Shown in pieces: positions 15,747-23,574 of a stretch of 26,571 nt of DNA. The stretch lies in the NCBI GenBank assembly GCA_002329365.1, contig DCUB01000015.1, forward strand, positions 19,358 through 45,928. The letters run 5' to 3'. Made by a program: the position numbers and the translations under genes. Position 1 is the stretch's first letter, and each line of letters opens with the position of its first letter. The stretch is from Ruminococcaceae bacterium UBA1425. Lineage in GTDB: Bacteria > Bacillota > Clostridia > Oscillospirales > Acutalibacteraceae. The notes beneath the pieces were generated by a model, which saw only the letters and a list, made by a program, of their open reading frames with translations, had not been told where the DNA came from and did no database searches.

Positions 15747-15974
15747 ATGCTTGACAAAATATCTCTGATCTTAGTCGTTATCGGCGCGCTCAACTGGGGC
15801 AGCATCGGACTGTTTCAGTTCGATATCGTCGCATGGATTTTTGGCGGTCAGGGTGCTGTGGTCAGCCGTATAATCTATACGCTTGTCGCGCTCGCCGGAA
15901 TATGGTGCCTTTCCCTGTTGTTCAGAGAAAACGCGGTTCTTGCCGACACGGGAAGCGACGATTCAATCCAGTAA
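15747..15974 (+). CDS. DUF378 small membrane protein
   Basis: A 75-aa protein with two membrane helices (about 5-27 and 39-60) and the family block VIGALNWGSIGLFQFDIVAWIFGG, which identifies DUF378 (YuzA-like). The function is unknown. The ATG at 15747 follows AAGGAG by nine bases; an in-frame TTG at 15738 abuts that site and is rejected. The tail LADTGSDDSIQ is polar. It diverges from the large membrane protein, and the two genes have nearly the same ribosome-site-to-start sequence. A terminator hairpin follows. Confidence 0.9.
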   Translation: MLDKISLILVVIGALNWGSIGLFQFDIVAWIFGGQGAVVSRIIYTLVALAGIWCLSLLFRENAVLADTGSDDSIQ

Positions 15975-15998
15975 GTTCATAATCTCAACGGCAAAAGG

Positions 15999-16036
15999 GG
16001 CTGTCCCGCAAAGGGGCAGCCTCCGAAGTTTTTTTT
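15999..16036 (+). terminator. intrinsic terminator of the DUF378 gene
   Basis: GGCTGTCCC pairs with GGGGCAGCC (15999-16021, one G-T pair), and a run of eight T follows after a 7-base gap. The gap weakens the call. Confidence 0.65.
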
Positions 16037-16046
16037 GTTTTTTGAG

Positions 16047-16166
16047 GTAGGGGCGCACCTGTGTGTGTGCCCGAAGGAGAAAGAATCGACGAATTTTGTA
16101 GGGAACGGTCTTGACCGTTCCGCAAGTGTTAATGAAAATTCGGACACGGCGTGCTGTGTCCCTACG
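16047..16166 (+). repeat. half variant element followed by a complete composite element
   Basis: 16047-16073 is the left half of the GTAGGGGCGCACC type (GGGCGCAC-ctgtgt-GTGTGCCC). After 24 bases a full composite element begins at 16098: GTAGGGAACGGTC..., hairpin 1 at 16102-16121, hairpin 2 at 16142-16161 with two mismatches (GGACACGGCG/TGCTGTGTCC), ending CCCTACGTCAGG. The region lies between the convergent DUF378 and rqcH genes. Confidence 0.88.
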
Positions 16167-16186
16167 TCAGGACAATTAAAACAGCT

Positions 16187-17944
16187 CTATTTTTGCAAAG
16201 ACAGCTTTCGCACCGTCTCCCTGTCCGGCGTTAATGTTATTGTGCTGTAAACGTGGTAAATAACCTTGCCCGGGCGTGCTCCCTGCGGTTTTTTCAGGTT
16301 TTTTGCCAAGGTGTAATCGACAGGTACCTGCGACGATTCCCTTGCCCTGCTGTGATATGCCGCCAGCATCGCCGCCTCCTCGATTGTTCCGGGAGGGATA
16401 TCCCTGCCCTGCGACTCTATGATGACATGCGAGCCGGGTATCTTCTGCGTGTGCAGCCAGAGGTCGCCGCCCTTTGCAAGCTTTAACGACAAAGCGTCGT
16501 TTTGAGTGTTGTTCCTGCCGACAAAAATCCTGAAACCGTCGGAAGACATGTACTCAATCGGCGGCAGCGGCTTTTGCCTTTTTTGGTCGTTTTTTCGCTT
16601 ATGCTTCAGGTATCCGGCGTCCTCAAGCTCGGCGCGTATGGCATCAAGCTCCGCGTGCGTGTCGGCGCGCGACAAAAGGTCGGCAACAGTTTCGAGGTAT
16701 ATAAGCTCCTGTTCGCCGCTCTCGATTAAACCGGTGAGCATGCGCTCCGCCGTTTTTGCCTTGCGGTATTCCTTGTAGTACCTCTGCGCGTTTGCGGCGG
16801 GAGTGAGCGTAGGGTCGGCGGCAATCCGCAGCGGTTTCATCTCGTCGTAATAATTCGGCAGCTCGTAAAAAACGGCGCCCTTCGTGAGGCTTGAAAGGTT
16901 GGCGTTAATAAGCTCCGCCTTTACGCGAAGCGTTTCCTTTTCGCCGCACTTTTCAAGCTCCGCTTTTTGCAGGCTGAGCTTTTTTGATATCCGTGTAACG
17001 GCGTTTGCCAGCACTTTTAAAATGTCGTCGGCGCGCTGCCTTGTTCTGTCAAACCTGTCGCGCTCGAAATAAAAGCCGTCAAGAAGCTTTGAAAAGCTTT
17101 CGGCTTTCTTTGGCATAACGGAAAAGCCGTACTGCGTTATATACGTAAAGGAAAAATCTGTAGGCTTGCCGTTTTTATCGGTCAAAATATAGGGCTGACC
17201 GCCGCCGTTTAAAAGCATGTCGCGAAGCGCTTCAAGCTCTGCTTTAAGCTTTTCCTGCTGCGATGACGTAAGGCTCCCCGTTATTGCGTCTCCTCCGCAT
17301 ACCTTTTCGGCGATTTCCCTGCAAATCAAGGGAGACGCGCCCTGAACGGCTGAGAGCAGGGAAGAGGAGAGCGGCTTTTCGGGCGTTGAAAGGACGCGCA
17401 GCACAGCATGGTCTGGCGTAACGGCGCGGAGGTCGAGCTTGCCCTGAGCGGGAGGAGGCACATACGAAAGCGACGGCAGCACCTGCCTGTATGACGACTG
17501 CGTCATATCGACGCGCCTGACGGCGTCGATTATTACCCCGTCGCCGTTTGTCAGAATGATGTTGCTGTGCTTATGCATTATTTCAACGCAAAGGCGAAGC
17601 GTTACCCTGTCGCCTATCTCGTTTGTCGCGTTGAAGTCTATGAACATTATCCTGTCAAGCTCCGACTGGCTGATATTTGACACGACGGCAGCGTTTAAAT
17701 GCTTTCGCATCAGCATGCAGAACATAGGAGGATTCGGCGGGTTTTCGGGCGCGTTTTCAGTTATATGAACTCGCGGACAGTTTGCCGAAGCGGAAAGCAG
17801 AAGCCTGTAAGCCCCGTTTCTTGACCTAAGCTGCAAAAGCAGCTCGTCCTTTGAAGGCTGGTGCACCTTATCGACACGGCTGCCTGTAAGAGTTCTGTTA
17901 AGTTCGTCTGTTAAAAAATGAAGAAAAAAACCGTCTAATGGCAT
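16187..17944 (-). CDS. rqcH: RqcH, ribosome quality-control NFACT protein (Rqc2/NEMF homologue)
   Basis: RqcH binds stalled 50S subunits that still carry peptidyl-tRNA and adds C-terminal alanine tails as a degradation tag. The 585-aa length fits. The NFACT-N domain begins MPLDGFFLHFLTDELN and carries Asp97-Arg98 (SELDRIMF), the same pair and numbering as the residues needed for tRNA binding in Bacillus subtilis RqcH. A helix-hairpin and coiled-coil section spans about 290-420. The C-terminal NFACT-R domain has FRIFVGRNNTQND, GGDLWLHTQKIPGSHVII and VDYTLAKNLKKPQGARPGKV. Older annotations call this family fibronectin-binding protein. It is the last gene of metK-prmA-rqcH, three bases after the prmA stop; its ribosome site AAAAGGAA lies inside the prmA end. 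Confidence 0.95.
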   Translation of the reverse strand: MPLDGFFLHFLTDELNRTLTGSRVDKVHQPSKDELLLQLRSRNGAYRLLLSASANCPRVHITENAPENPPNPPMFCMLMRKHLNAAVVSNISQSELDRIMFIDFNATNEIGDRVTLRLCVEIMHKHSNIILTNGDGVIIDAVRRVDMTQSSYRQVLPSLSYVPPPAQGKLDLRAVTPDHAVLRVLSTPEKPLSSSLLSAVQGASPLICREIAEKVCGGDAITGSLTSSQQEKLKAELEALRDMLLNGGGQPYILTDKNGKPTDFSFTYITQYGFSVMPKKAESFSKLLDGFYFERDRFDRTRQRADDILKVLANAVTRISKKLSLQKAELEKCGEKETLRVKAELINANLSSLTKGAVFYELPNYYDEMKPLRIAADPTLTPAANAQRYYKEYRKAKTAERMLTGLIESGEQELIYLETVADLLSRADTHAELDAIRAELEDAGYLKHKRKNDQKRQKPLPPIEYMSSDGFRIFVGRNNTQNDALSLKLAKGGDLWLHTQKIPGSHVIIESQGRDIPPGTIEEAAMLAAYHSRARESSQVPVDYTLAKNLKKPQGARPGKVIYHVYSTITLTPDRETVRKLSLQK

Positions 17945-17947
17945 AGC

Positions 17948-18880
17948 TTATTCCTTTTGCTTCGTTACAAAGCAGAGCCAGCCGCCCTGCCCGCGCCTCT
18001 CCGAAACCTCAAGACCGTTTTCGGAAAAAGCCGCGAGTACGTCGTTTTCGCGGAGGTCAATTATGCCCGACGCGATAAACACTCCCGAAGGCTTTAAAAA
18101 GCTCTTTATGTCCTTTGACAGAGCGACAATAGCGTCGGCGACAATGTTTGCCGCGACAATGTCGAACCTGCCCGTTACCCTGTCGGTAAGATTGCCGTTT
18201 AATACGGTGTACCGCGGCTCCGAAAAACCGTTTGCCGTGCCGTTTTCCCTTGCAATTTTAACCGCAAGGCTGTCTATGTCCACGGCCACCGCGCGTTCGG
18301 CTCCGAGCAGCAGAGCCGCGACGGAGAGAATTCCGCTTCCGCAGCCGATATCAAGAAAGCTCGCCTGTCCTTTTCCGCCGAGCTGCCTTTCGATTGCCTC
18401 AAGGCAAAGGCGCGTTGTTTCGTGTGTGCCCGTACCGAAGGAAACGCCCGGCTCCATATTCAGCACGATTCTGCCGCCCGCGTCGTAATCGTCTACCCAC
18501 AGCGGGCGTATTAAAAGCCTTTCGCCTATCGGCAGGGGCTTGAAGTACTGCTTCCAGTTGTTCTCCCAATCCTCGTTTCTGCAAATCCTTGTGCTGACGG
18601 TATGGGTAATTCCTGCCGCCGTATAACGCTCGGAAAGAAAGCTTACGGCTTCGGCGGGGTTTTCCTCGGGGGAAATATAAACATGAATAACAGCCTTTGT
18701 CCTGTCTTTTTTCAAAAGCTCCTCGTCAATGAGGTCAATCCGCGCTATCTCAAGAGCCTCCTGCTCAAGGTTGCTGTAATCCTCGACGTATATGCCGCCG
18801 GACGACGCCATCTGCGCTATATCTCCCGCCGCTTCGGCGTAGCGGGCGGCGACCTCTATAAGTATTTCCGTCCAGTCCAT
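17948..18880 (-). CDS. prmA: ribosomal protein L11 lysine methyltransferase
   Basis: PrmA uses SAM to trimethylate lysines and the N-terminus of ribosomal protein L11. The 310-aa protein has the N-terminal L11-recognition domain (WTEILIEV..., DWENNWKQYFKPLPIGERLLI), then the class I methyltransferase domain with FGTGTHETTRLCLEAI, the SAM motif FLDIGCGSGILSVAALLLGA, VAVDID and FDIVAANIVADAI. The ATG at 18880 follows GTGAGG; the upstream in-frame ATG would lie inside metK and is rejected. It starts two bases after the metK stop, so translation is coupled. The context, SAM synthase directly before a SAM consumer, makes functional sense. Confidence 0.95.
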   Translation of the reverse strand: MDWTEILIEVAARYAEAAGDIAQMASSGGIYVEDYSNLEQEALEIARIDLIDEELLKKDRTKAVIHVYISPEENPAEAVSFLSERYTAAGITHTVSTRICRNEDWENNWKQYFKPLPIGERLLIRPLWVDDYDAGGRIVLNMEPGVSFGTGTHETTRLCLEAIERQLGGKGQASFLDIGCGSGILSVAALLLGAERAVAVDIDSLAVKIARENGTANGFSEPRYTVLNGNLTDRVTGRFDIVAANIVADAIVALSKDIKSFLKPSGVFIASGIIDLRENDVLAAFSENGLEVSERRGQGGWLCFVTKQKE

Positions 18881-18882
18881 AT

Positions 18883-20067
18883 TTACCTCACAGCCGAGAG
18901 CAGCTTGTCCGTCATGTCGGTGCGCTCCCACGGCAGGTCGACGTCGGCGCGCCCTAAATGACCGCGCGCGGCAAGGTCTTTGTAAATAGGCCTGCGCAGG
19001 TCAAAACGCGCTATTATCGCGGCGGGACGCATGTCAAAAAGCTCCCTCGCCGCAGATTCTATTTTTTCACGCGGTGCTTTTTCGGTGCCGAACGTATCGA
19101 CGTAAAAGGATACGGGATGAGCCACGCCTATGGCGTACGCCACCTGAACCTCACATTTCGACGCTAAACCAGCGGCGACGATGTTCTTTGCTATATGGCG
19201 GGCGGCATAAGACGCGGAGCGGTCTACCTTTGTCGGGTCCTTGCCGGAAAAAGCGCCGCCTCCGTGACGCGCGAAGCCACCGTATGTATCGGCAATTATC
19301 TTGCGCCCCGTAAGCCCGCTGTCGCCGTGCGGCCCGCCGATTACAAAGCGCCCCGTCGGATTAATAAAATATTTTGTGTTTTCGTCAATAAGCTCCGACG
19401 GAATAACGGGCTTAATAATATGCTCCAAGACGGCTGCTCTCAGCTCGTCGATAGTAACCGCGTCGCTGTGCTGTGCGGAAACGACAATAGCGTCGATTCT
19501 TTTCGGCCTGTTGTTATCGCCGTATTCAACCGTAACCTGCGCCTTTCCGTCGGGACGGAGAAACGGCAGTATGCCTCCCTTTCGCGCCTCTGTGAGCCTG
19601 TTTGTAAGCCTGCGTGCAAAAATATGAGCCATAGGCATGAGCTCGGGTGTTTCGTCGCAGGCGAAGCCGAACATCATGCCCTGGTCGCCCGCGCCGTTCA
19701 GGTTATATTCGTCGTCGTTGCCGCCGCGCAGCTCGAAAGACTTACTGACGCCCATGCTGATGTCGGGCGACTGTTCGTCGATTGCGGAAATAACGGCGCA
19801 GGTGTTACCGTCGAAGCCTGCTTCGTCGCTTGTGTAGCCGATGTCGCAGACGACCGAGCGCACAAGCTTCGGAATATCAACGTAGCATGAGGTGGATATT
19901 TCGCCCATGACAAGCACCATGCCTGTTGTGCAGCAGGTTTCGCAGGCAACTCTGGCGTATTTGTCGTGCTTAAGGATTTCGTCGAGTATGGCGTCGGATA
20001 TCTGGTCGCATATCTTATCGGGATGACCTCCCGTGACCGATTCGGATGTAAACATGTAGTTTGCCAT
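18883..20067 (-). CDS. metK: S-adenosylmethionine synthase
   Basis: MetK makes SAM from methionine and ATP. The 394-aa protein carries the family signatures FTSESVTGGHPDKICDQISDA at the N-terminus, GAGDQGMMFGFACDE near 117-131 and GGGAFSGKDPTKVDRSAAY-type motif near 265-282. The open frame extends 72 bases upstream, but the ATG at 20067 follows AGAGGAC and gives the standard N-terminus. Promoter and ribosome site are within 70 bases, and there is no SAM riboswitch or T-box in that space, unusual enough in Bacillota to note. It heads the operon with prmA and rqcH. Confidence 0.97.
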   Translation of the reverse strand: MANYMFTSESVTGGHPDKICDQISDAILDEILKHDKYARVACETCCTTGMVLVMGEISTSCYVDIPKLVRSVVCDIGYTSDEAGFDGNTCAVISAIDEQSPDISMGVSKSFELRGGNDDEYNLNGAGDQGMMFGFACDETPELMPMAHIFARRLTNRLTEARKGGILPFLRPDGKAQVTVEYGDNNRPKRIDAIVVSAQHSDAVTIDELRAAVLEHIIKPVIPSELIDENTKYFINPTGRFVIGGPHGDSGLTGRKIIADTYGGFARHGGGAFSGKDPTKVDRSASYAARHIAKNIVAAGLASKCEVQVAYAIGVAHPVSFYVDTFGTEKAPREKIESAARELFDMRPAAIIARFDLRRPIYKDLAARGHLGRADVDLPWERTDMTDKLLSAVR

Positions 20068-20106
20068 AAAAAATGTCCTCTTTTCGCTGAACAAATTTAG
20101 AATTAT

Positions 20107-20135
20107 ATTATATAGCCTGCCGCAAAAAAAGTCAA
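20107..20135 (-). promoter_or_regulatory. sigma-A promoter of metK-prmA-rqcH
   Basis: TTGACT (20130-20135), a 17-base spacer containing a T-tract and TATAAT (20107-20112). The leader would be about 35 bases, too short for a known SAM riboswitch. Confidence 0.85.
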
Positions 20136-20221
20136 GCAATGATTAATCCGGCGCAATACACGAATAATAACATATATCTTCGGTTTGCATGCCCGACAAA
20201 AAACGAAACGGCGCGGTGACA

Positions 20222-20767
20222 ATGAATAAAATCATACTTTTCGGAAGTCCCGATAACGCGGCGTTAACCCTGCCGCTCTGCCGCTCTCTGTCCGAAAACG
20301 GGGGTGCGCTGTACTTAAAAAGCGGCTGTATCTCGGAATACAGCCATGTTTCGCCGGAATTCGCGGTTTTTGAAACGGACAGGCTTGATATATGCAACGC
20401 CGACAAAACCATACTGATTTTCAAAAACGACGCCGCGGTTTTTCAGCCCTCGTTTGCTCCCTGCGATAAGCTCGCGGTTGTTTCGGAGTCGGGGAATCAC
20501 GCCGCAGCGCGGTTTGCGGCGAAGAACGGGCTGCCGCTGACAACCTACGGAATGGGTTCGGGAAGCTGCGTTTCGGCGTCGAGCATAGGCGAAAAGCAGG
20601 CGGTGGTAAGCGTTCACCGCATCATAGAACTGCTGTCGGGCAGAACGCTTGAGCCGTGCGAATTTACCGTCAGGTACGAACAGCGCCCGGACAATTATAT
20701 TTTGCTCCCCATATGTCTTGTTATGATACTTTGCGAAAAATATAAGGACAGCGTTATCAAGGTGTGA
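20222..20767 (+). CDS. conserved-looking protein of unknown function
   Basis: A 181-aa protein that I cannot name. The N-terminus IILFGSPDNAALTLPLCRSLSENGG looks like the start of a Rossmann-type fold. The middle has DKTILIFKNDAAVFQP, then KLAVVSESGNHAAARFAAKNGLPLTTYGMGSGSCVSASSIG, where TTYGMG followed by a beta-rich block faintly recalls C-terminal parts of Mur-type ligases. There is no signal peptide; a hydrophobic stretch (YILLPICLVMILC) lies near the end. Codon use and length of frame support a real gene. ATG at 20222 has GGTGA two bases upstream; ATG at 20189 has no ribosome site. It diverges from metK and ends against the PRPP synthetase gene. Confidence 0.7.
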   Translation: MNKIILFGSPDNAALTLPLCRSLSENGGALYLKSGCISEYSHVSPEFAVFETDRLDICNADKTILIFKNDAAVFQPSFAPCDKLAVVSESGNHAAARFAAKNGLPLTTYGMGSGSCVSASSIGEKQAVVSVHRIIELLSGRTLEPCEFTVRYEQRPDNYILLPICLVMILCEKYKDSVIKV

Positions 20768-20801
20768 TTTCATATTTCTGCTATTAGCTGCATATAACAT
20801 T

Positions 20802-20825
20802 ACGGAACGGTCAAGACCGTTCCGT
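20802..20825. repeat. palindromic repeat, hairpin-1 module with longest perfect stem
   Basis: A perfect 24-bp palindrome with core GGAACGGTCAAGACCGTTCC (20804-20823) and outer AC/GT. It occupies the 97-bp gap between two convergent genes, where it could serve as a 3'-end structure for both. There is no hairpin 2. Confidence 0.88.
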
Positions 20826-20864
20826 TATAGTATTATAAAAATCCGGCATACGCGGAGCTGCCTG

Positions 20865-22037
20865 CTACCTGTACCCTTTCTTTTCAAGCAGGGCGTTTAT
20901 TCTGTCCGAAGGGTCAAGGAGCTTGCTTATTGACGTATCGTGGTTTAAGGTGTCAATAATAAGCGAGACATACTTTGACATATCGACCTCCGTATACCAC
21001 TCGCGCTCCCTGAGCTCCGGCGTGCGGTAAACAAGGTTTGTCGTGAAAACCCTGTCAATAAGGCGCGTTTCGTAAGCGTTGTCGAAGGTGTCGAGACCGT
21101 TGCAGAACAGCCCGAAGGCAGAGCATATGAAAATCCGTTTTGCCTTGAGCTCCTTGAGCTTGCGCGCCACCTCAATCATGGAGTCGCCGGACGAAATCAT
21201 GTCATCGACAATAATCACGTCCTTGCCCTCGACGTTGGCGCCGAGAAACTCGTGAGCTATTATGGGGTTCCGGCCGTTCACGATGACGGAGAAGTCGCGG
21301 CGTTTGTAGAACATGCCGAGCTCGATGCCGAGAACAGTCGCGTAATAGATGCAGCGCGACATACCGCCCTCGTCGGGGGATATGACCATAAGATGGTTCT
21401 TGTCTATGTTTAAGTCGCTGACGTTGTTAACGAGCGCCTTTATCATCTGGTAAACGGGCTGAACGTTTTCAAAGCCGGAAAGCGGTATTGCGTTTTGCAC
21501 CCTTGCGTCGTGAGCGTCGAAGGTGATGACATTGTCGACGCCCATGCGGTTGCATAGCTCCTGAAGAAAATCGGCGCAGTCAAGCGACTCGCGGCTTGAA
21601 CGCTTATGCTGCCTGCCCTCGTAAAGCATGGGCATGATAACGGTGATGCGCCTTGCCTTGCCGCCTATGGCGCTTATTGCCCTTTTGAGGTTTGCGTAAT
21701 GCGCGTCGGGACACATTGTAACCCATTCGCCGTACATTTTGAACTTGACGCCGTGATTGAACATATCGCACACGATGTAAATGTCGTATCCCCTGACGGA
21801 ATTGTGGATGACAGCCTTGCCCTCGCCCGTGCCGAAACGCGGAAAATCGATATTCATAAGGTAGCTGTCTCTCATATAGCCGAAAAACGCTATGCTGTTT
21901 TTATGCTCGCTGTCGCGCTCCGCGCGCCAGCTTACAAGGTAGTTGTCGATTTTGCGCGCAAGCTCCTCGCATCCGGGCAGCGCTATTATACCGAGCGGCC
22001 CGAACGGTATATTGCTGAAATCTTCCTTTTCAGACAT
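20865..22037 (-). CDS. ribose-phosphate pyrophosphokinase, long divergent form
   Basis: PRPP synthetases make PRPP from ribose 5-phosphate and ATP for nucleotide, His and Trp synthesis. The C-terminal half is clear: the PRPP loop DVIIVDDMISSGDSMIEVARKL near 275-297, the catalytic flexible loop MPMLYEGRQHKRSSRESLD near 145, and VDNVITFDAHDARVQNA in place of the usual DLH block. The N-terminus (SNIPFGPLGIIALPGCEELA) is extended, and internal insertions bring it to 390 aa against about 315 for standard Prs. The start at 22037 follows GGAGGT by six bases. This may be a second, specialised paralogue with the standard prs elsewhere. It has its own promoter. Confidence 0.88.
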   Translation of the reverse strand: MSEKEDFSNIPFGPLGIIALPGCEELARKIDNYLVSWRAERDSEHKNSIAFFGYMRDSYLMNIDFPRFGTGEGKAVIHNSVRGYDIYIVCDMFNHGVKFKMYGEWVTMCPDAHYANLKRAISAIGGKARRITVIMPMLYEGRQHKRSSRESLDCADFLQELCNRMGVDNVITFDAHDARVQNAIPLSGFENVQPVYQMIKALVNNVSDLNIDKNHLMVISPDEGGMSRCIYYATVLGIELGMFYKRRDFSVIVNGRNPIIAHEFLGANVEGKDVIIVDDMISSGDSMIEVARKLKELKAKRIFICSAFGLFCNGLDTFDNAYETRLIDRVFTTNLVYRTPELREREWYTEVDMSKYVSLIIDTLNHDTSISKLLDPSDRINALLEKKGYR

Positions 22038-22073
22038 TTCACAACCTCCGCTTAACATATTCGCAGCATATAT

Positions 22074-22102
22074 ATTGTACTGTTATCTTCTGTTGTTTGC
22101 AA
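22074..22102 (-). promoter_or_regulatory. sigma-A promoter of the PRPP synthetase gene
   Basis: TTGCAA (22097-22102), a 17-base spacer and TACAAT (22074-22079) on the minus strand, just after the terminator of the CDF gene. Confidence 0.65.
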
Positions 22103-22113
22103 GCTTATTTGTG

Positions 22114-22157
22114 AAAAAGCCGCTAAATAATGTCAAAATATCAGACAAAAATAGCGG
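22114..22157 (-). terminator. probable terminator of the CDF gene
   Basis: CCGCTA (22152-22157) pairs with TAGCGG (22120-22125) around an inner TGTC/GACA stem, followed on the minus strand by C and five T. The stem is long-looped, so strength is moderate. Confidence 0.6.
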
Positions 22158-22196
22158 ACACATTTTGTGGGAAATTAACAAATGCTCCCGACAGGT

Positions 22197-23357
22197 TTAC
22201 ACATAGCTTTCCTCTACGGTAATAACCGCGTAATATGTTTTGTCAAGCCCCGCAAGCCCGTCCTCAACCATTCGGACAAGCTCCGACGGCTTATACTTGT
22301 ATTTGTGCGGCGTAACGAGGTCAAAAATAAGGTTTGTGTGCGTCACGCCCTCCACAACCCTGAAATCGTGAATCAACAGTTCTTCGTCTATGCTGCGGAT
22401 GATTTCAAGTGTTTTTTCCCTCAGCCCGTCGATATGCTCGTCGTCGACAGTTATCGGGTCAAGATGAATTACGAACATCATCCCGAATTCGCGCTTTATC
22501 TCCTGCTCTATAAGGTCTATCGTATCGTGCATCTCCATTATGTTGCCCGTGGACGGCACCTCGGCATGCGCGCTTCCGAAAAGCTGTCCGGGTCCGTAAT
22601 TGTGCACCATAAGGTCATGTACGCCGATTATCCCGTCGTACGCAAGTATTTTGTTCTGGAGCTTTTCGACGGTTTCCTTTTGCGGCGGCTGACCGAGGAG
22701 GGGGCTTGACGCGCTTTTGAAAATTTTCACGCCGGCGACAAAGATGAAAACGGCGACACCCAGACCGAACACGCCGTCAAGCGGCAGCTCCGTGTACCTT
22801 GAAAGGATAAGCGAAACGAGCGTCGCGGCAGTAGCCGCCATGTCGCCGACGCTGTCGGCGGCCGCCGCGGAGATGGCGGGGGAATCAATCTTTTTCCCGA
22901 GCCGCCTGTTAAAAAGCGCAAGCCACAGCTTGCCGAGAATAGTGGCCGCAAGAATAGCAGCCGAAGGCAGGCTGAACGTGACCGGCTCGGGATTGACAAT
23001 CTTAAAAAACGACGACGACGCAAGCTCGTAGCCCATGAAAAAAATCAGAAACGTTACTATCATCGCGCAGATATACTCAAGCCTGCCGTGCCCGAACGGA
23101 TGCTCGTCGTCTGCCGGACGCCCCGCGAGCTTGAAGCCGAACACGTTTACAAAGGACGCCGCCGCGTCGGAAAGATTGTTGAAAGCGTCGGCTTTAACAG
23201 CAATGCTTCCCGTCATGGAACCGGCAATCATCTTTAATATGAAAAGCAGTATGTTCAGAACGATGCCCACAGAGCCGCTCAGCACACCGCAGCGCGTGCG
23301 CAGCCTTGCCGTATCCGCCTCGCCGTCGGTGAATAGCTTTATAAGTAATCGTATCAT
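22197..23357 (-). CDS. cation diffusion facilitator, probable Mn(II) exporter
   Basis: A 386-aa inner-membrane metal:proton antiporter of the CDF family, with six helices (about 25-215) and a cytoplasmic domain (from about 225) longer than in YiiP. Aligned by eye with E. coli YiiP, the transport-site residues are Asn and Asp in TM2 (DAFNNLSDAAAS) and Asp and Asp in TM5 (AAADSVGDMAAT), an N-D-D-D set. In the family, that set marks manganese exporters such as MntE, whereas Zn transporters have His. The HPFGHGRLEY motif is present. The first ATG is used; its ribosome site GGGATTG is modest. It has a strong promoter with an extended -10. Metal choice is inference from the site residues. Confidence 0.9.
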   Translation of the reverse strand: MIRLLIKLFTDGEADTARLRTRCGVLSGSVGIVLNILLFILKMIAGSMTGSIAVKADAFNNLSDAAASFVNVFGFKLAGRPADDEHPFGHGRLEYICAMIVTFLIFFMGYELASSSFFKIVNPEPVTFSLPSAAILAATILGKLWLALFNRRLGKKIDSPAISAAAADSVGDMAATAATLVSLILSRYTELPLDGVFGLGVAVFIFVAGVKIFKSASSPLLGQPPQKETVEKLQNKILAYDGIIGVHDLMVHNYGPGQLFGSAHAEVPSTGNIMEMHDTIDLIEQEIKREFGMMFVIHLDPITVDDEHIDGLREKTLEIIRSIDEELLIHDFRVVEGVTHTNLIFDLVTPHKYKYKPSELVRMVEDGLAGLDKTYYAVITVEESYV

Positions 23358-23383
23358 GGCGTCAATCCCTTTCGTTACACTTA

Positions 23384-23412
23384 ATTATATCACCTATAAT
23401 CGAGTTAGCCAA
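23384..23412 (-). promoter_or_regulatory. sigma-A promoter of the CDF gene
   Basis: TTGGCT (23407-23412), a 17-base spacer and extended -10 TGA-TATAAT (23384-23389). I see no Mn (yybP-type) riboswitch in the short leader of under 30 bases. Confidence 0.75.
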
Positions 23413-23460
23413 CGCAAATATTACCAATATAACAAAAAATACAATAAGTAAAAAATTTGG

Positions 23461-23489
23461 TTGAAATAAGCCAAACGGTATGATATAAT
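23461..23489 (+). promoter_or_regulatory. sigma-A promoter of the EF-G-like gene
   Basis: TTGAAA (23461-23466), a 17-base spacer and extended -10 TGA-TATAAT (23484-23489). Transcription starts near 23497, about 78 bases before the TTG start. Confidence 0.85.
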
Positions 23490-23574
23490 CCTAAAGATAA
23501 TGTGAGTTGTTATCAGTAAATTATTTGCCGTTTTGCGGAATTTATTAAACGGAAAAATCAAGGAGGAAATACTT

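Noticed and set aside
19195..19890. 231-codon frame opposite metK
   Set aside because: Shadow frame created by the GC-rich third positions of metK; no start signal and no recognisable domain.
20068..20188. SAM riboswitch or T-box upstream of metK
   Set aside because: The promoter leaves a leader of about 35 bases, too short for either, and no motif is visible.
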